64,000 bases of DNA from Motacilla alba alba. Lineage: Eukaryota; Chordata; Aves; Passeriformes; Motacillidae. A program made the position numbers and the translations under genes. Shown here in pieces: positions 59,963-64,000 of the stretch. The notes below the pieces were generated by a model. The model saw only the letters and a program-made list of their open reading frames with translations. It made no database searches and was not told where the DNA came from. How positions within the stretch are numbered: the stretch's first letter is position 1; every line of letters begins with the position of its first letter. The stretch is taken from assembly GCF_015832195.1 (NCBI RefSeq), contig NC_052018.1, forward strand, positions 63,983,666 through 64,047,665, read 5' to 3'.

Positions 59963-62900
59963 GTATGTATGGGCTTAAAGAGATAGAATCCAGACATCCC
60001 ATGTTAACCTTCAGAAAGAGTTTCTACAGTAAAACAGTATTTAATCCTTGCAAGCCTCTGATGACAAACATCACTATCATTGCAATTTCACAGAAATGCA
60101 GGCCAGATCAGAAAGAAGTGGTATGGAAAACATACATGTATCTCTCTGTGTGTGTATACAAACAAAAGCACATATAAAAATACAAAATCATCTATATATG
60201 TACCAGTTTTCAAAAATTTTGCTAGAATTCAAAGAAATCAGGGGATAATCTGCCATAATTTGGTATTTCTCTGCCTTAAGAATGATAGCTGTTTTAAGAT
60301 GTATCTTTCATTTACTTTTGCATCTGCATATTTTACTTGAAAATATTTTCGTTTATAGTCTGCCAGGGCCTAGAAGGATAATGCAAGATCAGCTGAACTT
60401 CAGATACTTTGGATGCCAGCTCTCATTACTTAATCATGAGACACAGGACTATTAAGACTTTTAAAAATGAAAGCCTTGTTCTCTGACCATAGAGGGAAGA
60501 GTTGGCATATGCCTTTGGCTGCATGCCTTATTTACGTTAATGAGCAAGTAAGATTCCTTCCCCCTGTGAAGGAGCAGAGCATCCCTTCTCCTGACACTTT
60601 TGGGATCTGCTGCCTGAGTTAGTTACTAAGGGCAGTCTTTTGTTTTTCGACAGCATTTTGGACACATGTGGGTATTTTTTGTGCACTTGAGCCACATAAA
60701 CTTTCAAGAACGTGTTTACAAGTCTGAAAATGTCTTGTTTTGTTGTGCTTTTCCCCCCCCTTCACATCCTGAAGGTAAAGCCTTTGTGTTTGTCCACTTA
60801 ACAGCCTCTGAACCAGACAACAGTCTCTGAAGTTTAATAAAATTTACTTATCTCCTTTCTCTAGGGATTTCAAAGAGCTGAACAAACACTACCTTGCCCT
60901 CACTACCAACACTCACTTGAAGAAAAATGTTATTGCTGCTCCTCAAAACTGAGAGCCAATTCCTAAAAGAAGGGATGAGAATTGCCCAATGTCACAAGCA
61001 AGTCTGTGGCAGATTCACACTCCAGCGGGTGTTTTAGCTGTCAGATAGTGCTTCACCCCCCAACATGACATTGCTAAAGATGCATTTGGCTCAGTTCACA
61101 GTTGTATTTAGTACACCTGTTAATACAGACATATCAAACCCTTTCTTTTTCTGGCTCCAGTCCAAATAGATCCAGGAAGTCTCACCCATGGACCCCCCCA
61201 GAAAAGAAAATGCCTCCTCTCCCATCCACAAATCTGGAAAAACAAAGTAGGCTTATTCTTTGGGGCTATCTAAAGACTGCTGTGTGTCAACACACAAAAT
61301 CATTTCTCACAGTGGTATCACTTGCTGGATATGTTCCTTCCCTCCAACTACAGCAGATGGTGTTTCATAGTTGGTCACAAATGGCTGTCAGCGAGCGTTT
61401 GTCTGCCTGCCAGTAACCTGTAGTTTGGGGACTCCCTCGGAGAGTGTACCAGCACTGACTCTGCTGATAGCAGCATCTGAGAAAATGATCCGTCCTTTCT
61501 TGTCAGGCACAAAATTAGCTATCTCATTTTCAAACTGTTGACAAGGGGGATATGAAAGAAATAAGGGCCATGCTGGCTCAGATGATGTTTCTTCAGCTCT
61601 GGTTTGAGGCAGCGAGCTCTGGTTACAGAGCAGAAGCAGCCTTTACCACAGCAAATACTGATCTCTGCTGAAAGGTGGGGGTACAAGCACAGCCCTCTCC
61701 TGGTGTCAGGATTTTGCATGGCATTTCCAGCTTTCCCAAGCTCAGTTTAGATTTCTCTTGACCAGTGTTAGGAATGAGAAAAATATGACCTTTGGTGAAG
61801 TTGTCCCCTTGCAGGGAAAAAGCTTTGGATGGGCTAAAGGTCCCAGTGCACCAGCCAGGTTTGCTGCTGTCTACACATGCATGAGGAGAAGGCAGCCAGG
61901 CAGCCCAGCATCTGCTGTGACTGCTGCCTTGTCCCAGCAGCCAGAAATGGGAGGCACGGGAGAAAGACAACAGAGATGGAGACCAAATACATCTATATTC
62001 GCAAAACAGTTTTGGAAACATTGCAGCGACTTGTAGTGGCAGTCATTACGTTACTGGTGCACATCCACATTTTAAACACTTGCAGCTACAACTCCAAGTA
62101 TTTCATTTCAACAGAAGTCTTAAAGATGAGTCCATGGAGCAAAGCTGAAGGCTCTCCATTGCAGCTATCTCAGGTGGTATCTGGGCTGGTAAAGTTGACT
62201 GGCCTCACCTGCCTTAGCCAGGGCAGGGGGTGCATCCAGGTGCATCTGGAAGAGGGGTTGTGTGTTACTCCTTCATGGCACTGCTGCCAAAGAGATCTGG
62301 TGGTAGGGTAGTGCTCCAGTTTTCACACATGTCAAGAATTGCATGTATCAATCCTATGCAGGAAGAATTCCTGCATTGGTCAGTAGAAAGGCAGGTCGCA
62401 TTGGCACCAGTTACTATAGACAGCAATTTTCCTGCAGTCTGACCTGCTGGAAGATTTTTAAAGAAAGCCCCTTTTCAGAATTTCCCTTTCACAAAGTACA
62501 GATTGTAGAATAACTATAATATTGTAGAATTCCTTTTTATCCTAAATTAATCTATCTGAGAGAAAAAGATAAACCAAGAATTTAAGTCCTGCAAAAGAGA
62601 AATTACAACTGCTTTGGAAAACATCAGAATGATCCACCTGAAGTGACATTTCCTAAAAAATCAGGATTGCTTTGCTTCAGCTTCCATATTTTTGTCACTG
62701 AACTCATGTTAAAAATAAAAAATACTAAATTATTAAATAGTTGAAAGTACAAATAATGAATTCAAATGAACATTTTGATCCAGAAAAATTTTGTGTCCTT
62801 GGAATCATATTTGAAATGAAATTTCAATTATTTCAACAAAAGAGATTTTTTAAAGACCATTGGAAGTGAAATCTACAAGGAAAGCTGAAAATAAAGTCTC

Positions 62901-64000
62901 CAATCATGGTCCTGTTGCTTAAAAATCTCTAATGATACAGCAGGTTTTAATTTTCCCTGAGTTTCAACACTAATTTTTATTTTGATTTTTCATATATGAA
63001 TACATCTGTTTCTGTTCTCTTTTGACTACAAAGATTTTTCTGGGAAAAATGAAGAGGGAACATAGAGGAGGCAAGGCTACCTGCAGAATGCAGTGTGACT
63101 TTTACTCAGGTTCCCTGTGAGGATTATGGAAGTGTCTGTTCCATGACAGATCAAAATGAGTGCAAAGGAGAATGATGACTAGACCAAGCTTGATCCTCAG
63201 TAGGGGCCTTGTGCCCTGGCTTGCATCCAGCAATGTGTTCAAGCACTAAGTCTGAGTAAGACAGCACAAATATCTAAGGTTAAGCCCATGTATGAATATT
63301 CCTGTGACATTTCAGTTGGGAAAATTTCTAGATCTGGCTAAGAGTGGTTGCATGGCTCCTTATAAGGGTACATTTAAACCCAGCTCAGCTTACACTACTA
63401 CCTGCTAGGTCATTTAGTCCTGACTTTGGTTTGCTCAGGTATGTCACTGTGTTTGTGCATGTACTGGGCATATGAGTGTGAAGGTCATATCCTTGACCAC
63501 TTACAGATAGATTAGGAGTAACTTAATGACAAACATGCCCAATATCTTGAGTTTCTTTTTTTTAGGGCCATAGTGAAGGGCCTTATACAACAAATTGAGT
63601 AGCCATTTCTCAGGCAGCTCTGCTTCAGGCAAAGATCCCAAAAGAAAAGCCTGTTGAAAATCCCAGAGAGTCCAGCATCTTCCGAACAGAGGGCACTCCC
63701 TTTTGGGAAAGTCCATGGGGGCAGAATTTGCTTTGAAGATGTTTTCAGAACATACCGCTAATGTTTTCTTCTTTCCCTTTGGAAAGCACAATTGTCTGAA
63801 AGGCTGGAGAATGCAAATGGCCGTGTGAGTTTACATCTTCCCAAACCACCACTTCCTGCTTCAGTGTGAAAGGCATTCATGCTTAGGAAAAACTGCTCCC
63901 CTGAATCAGTATCTTCACTCTTCACATTGTTGACCAGGGCTTTCAGGAAACTTTATTTATGATTTAAATATGCTGTCACTCTTCAATCTTCATATTGTTG
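59491..64000. other. Gene-free DNA, right end
   Basis: No gene is recognised. It contains the (CA)n tract listed separately and a C-run near 60752. The remainder is AT-leaning with no visible transposon. Confidence 0.45.
59896..59970 (+). repeat. (CA)n, (AT)n and (GTAT)n compound microsatellite
   Basis: A 55-base CA run to 59950 passes into about 12 bases of AT and then GTAT units. Confidence 0.96.

Noticed and set aside
63358..63367. Perfect SRF CArG box CCTTATAAGG
   Set aside because: About four such matches are expected by chance in 64 kb, and no other SRF-related context is seen.

Overview
This window comes from a vertebrate nuclear genome, almost certainly a bird and probably a songbird. 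The evidence is three avian-type CR1 LINE 3' tails (near 9.4, 16.8 and 51.4 kb). There are also three LTR copies whose sequence resembles, from memory, LTR families common in passerine genomes (near 3.4, 8.4 and 54.0 kb). GC-rich CpG islands and abundant microsatellites sit around a single developmental gene. No operons, prokaryotic genes, RNA genes or CRISPR arrays are visible.

The only gene I can support is OLIG3, a single-exon neural bHLH transcription factor on the + strand. Its ATG is at 45390 and its TGA ends at 46211 (273 codons). A TATA box lies at 45093-45100 and a likely polyadenylation signal at 47541-47546. In mammals OLIG3 lies in a gene-poor interval between IFNGR1 and TNFAIP3. 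If synteny and orientation hold, the 45 kb to the left faces TNFAIP3 and the right side faces IFNGR1. Neither gene is in the window.

Layout: 1-41.4 kb is gene-free, AT-leaning DNA. It carries two related LTR copies in opposite orientations, two CR1 tails, several small GC-rich patches and short stretches that look like candidate enhancers. 41.45-49.66 kb is a CpG-rich domain containing OLIG3, interrupted and bracketed by four long polypyrimidine microsatellites that all read C/T on the + strand. 49.66-64 kb is again gene-free, with hexanucleotide and dinucleotide repeats, one CR1 tail, one solo LTR with matching flanking duplications, and one enhancer-like block near 59.2 kb.

The most interesting non-coding signals are three. 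The first is a 91-bp cluster of three TCF/LEF-type and four TALE-type motifs at 12336-12426. The second is a perfect 13-bp HNF1 palindrome at 38033-38045. The third is the set of same-strand polypyrimidine tracts bracketing OLIG3. Many long open frames in the window are artefacts of simple repeats or GC-rich DNA, and several lack any ATG. I see no evidence of a novel protein-coding system. Any novelty here would be regulatory or structural. All enhancer calls are motif-based inferences made without alignment.
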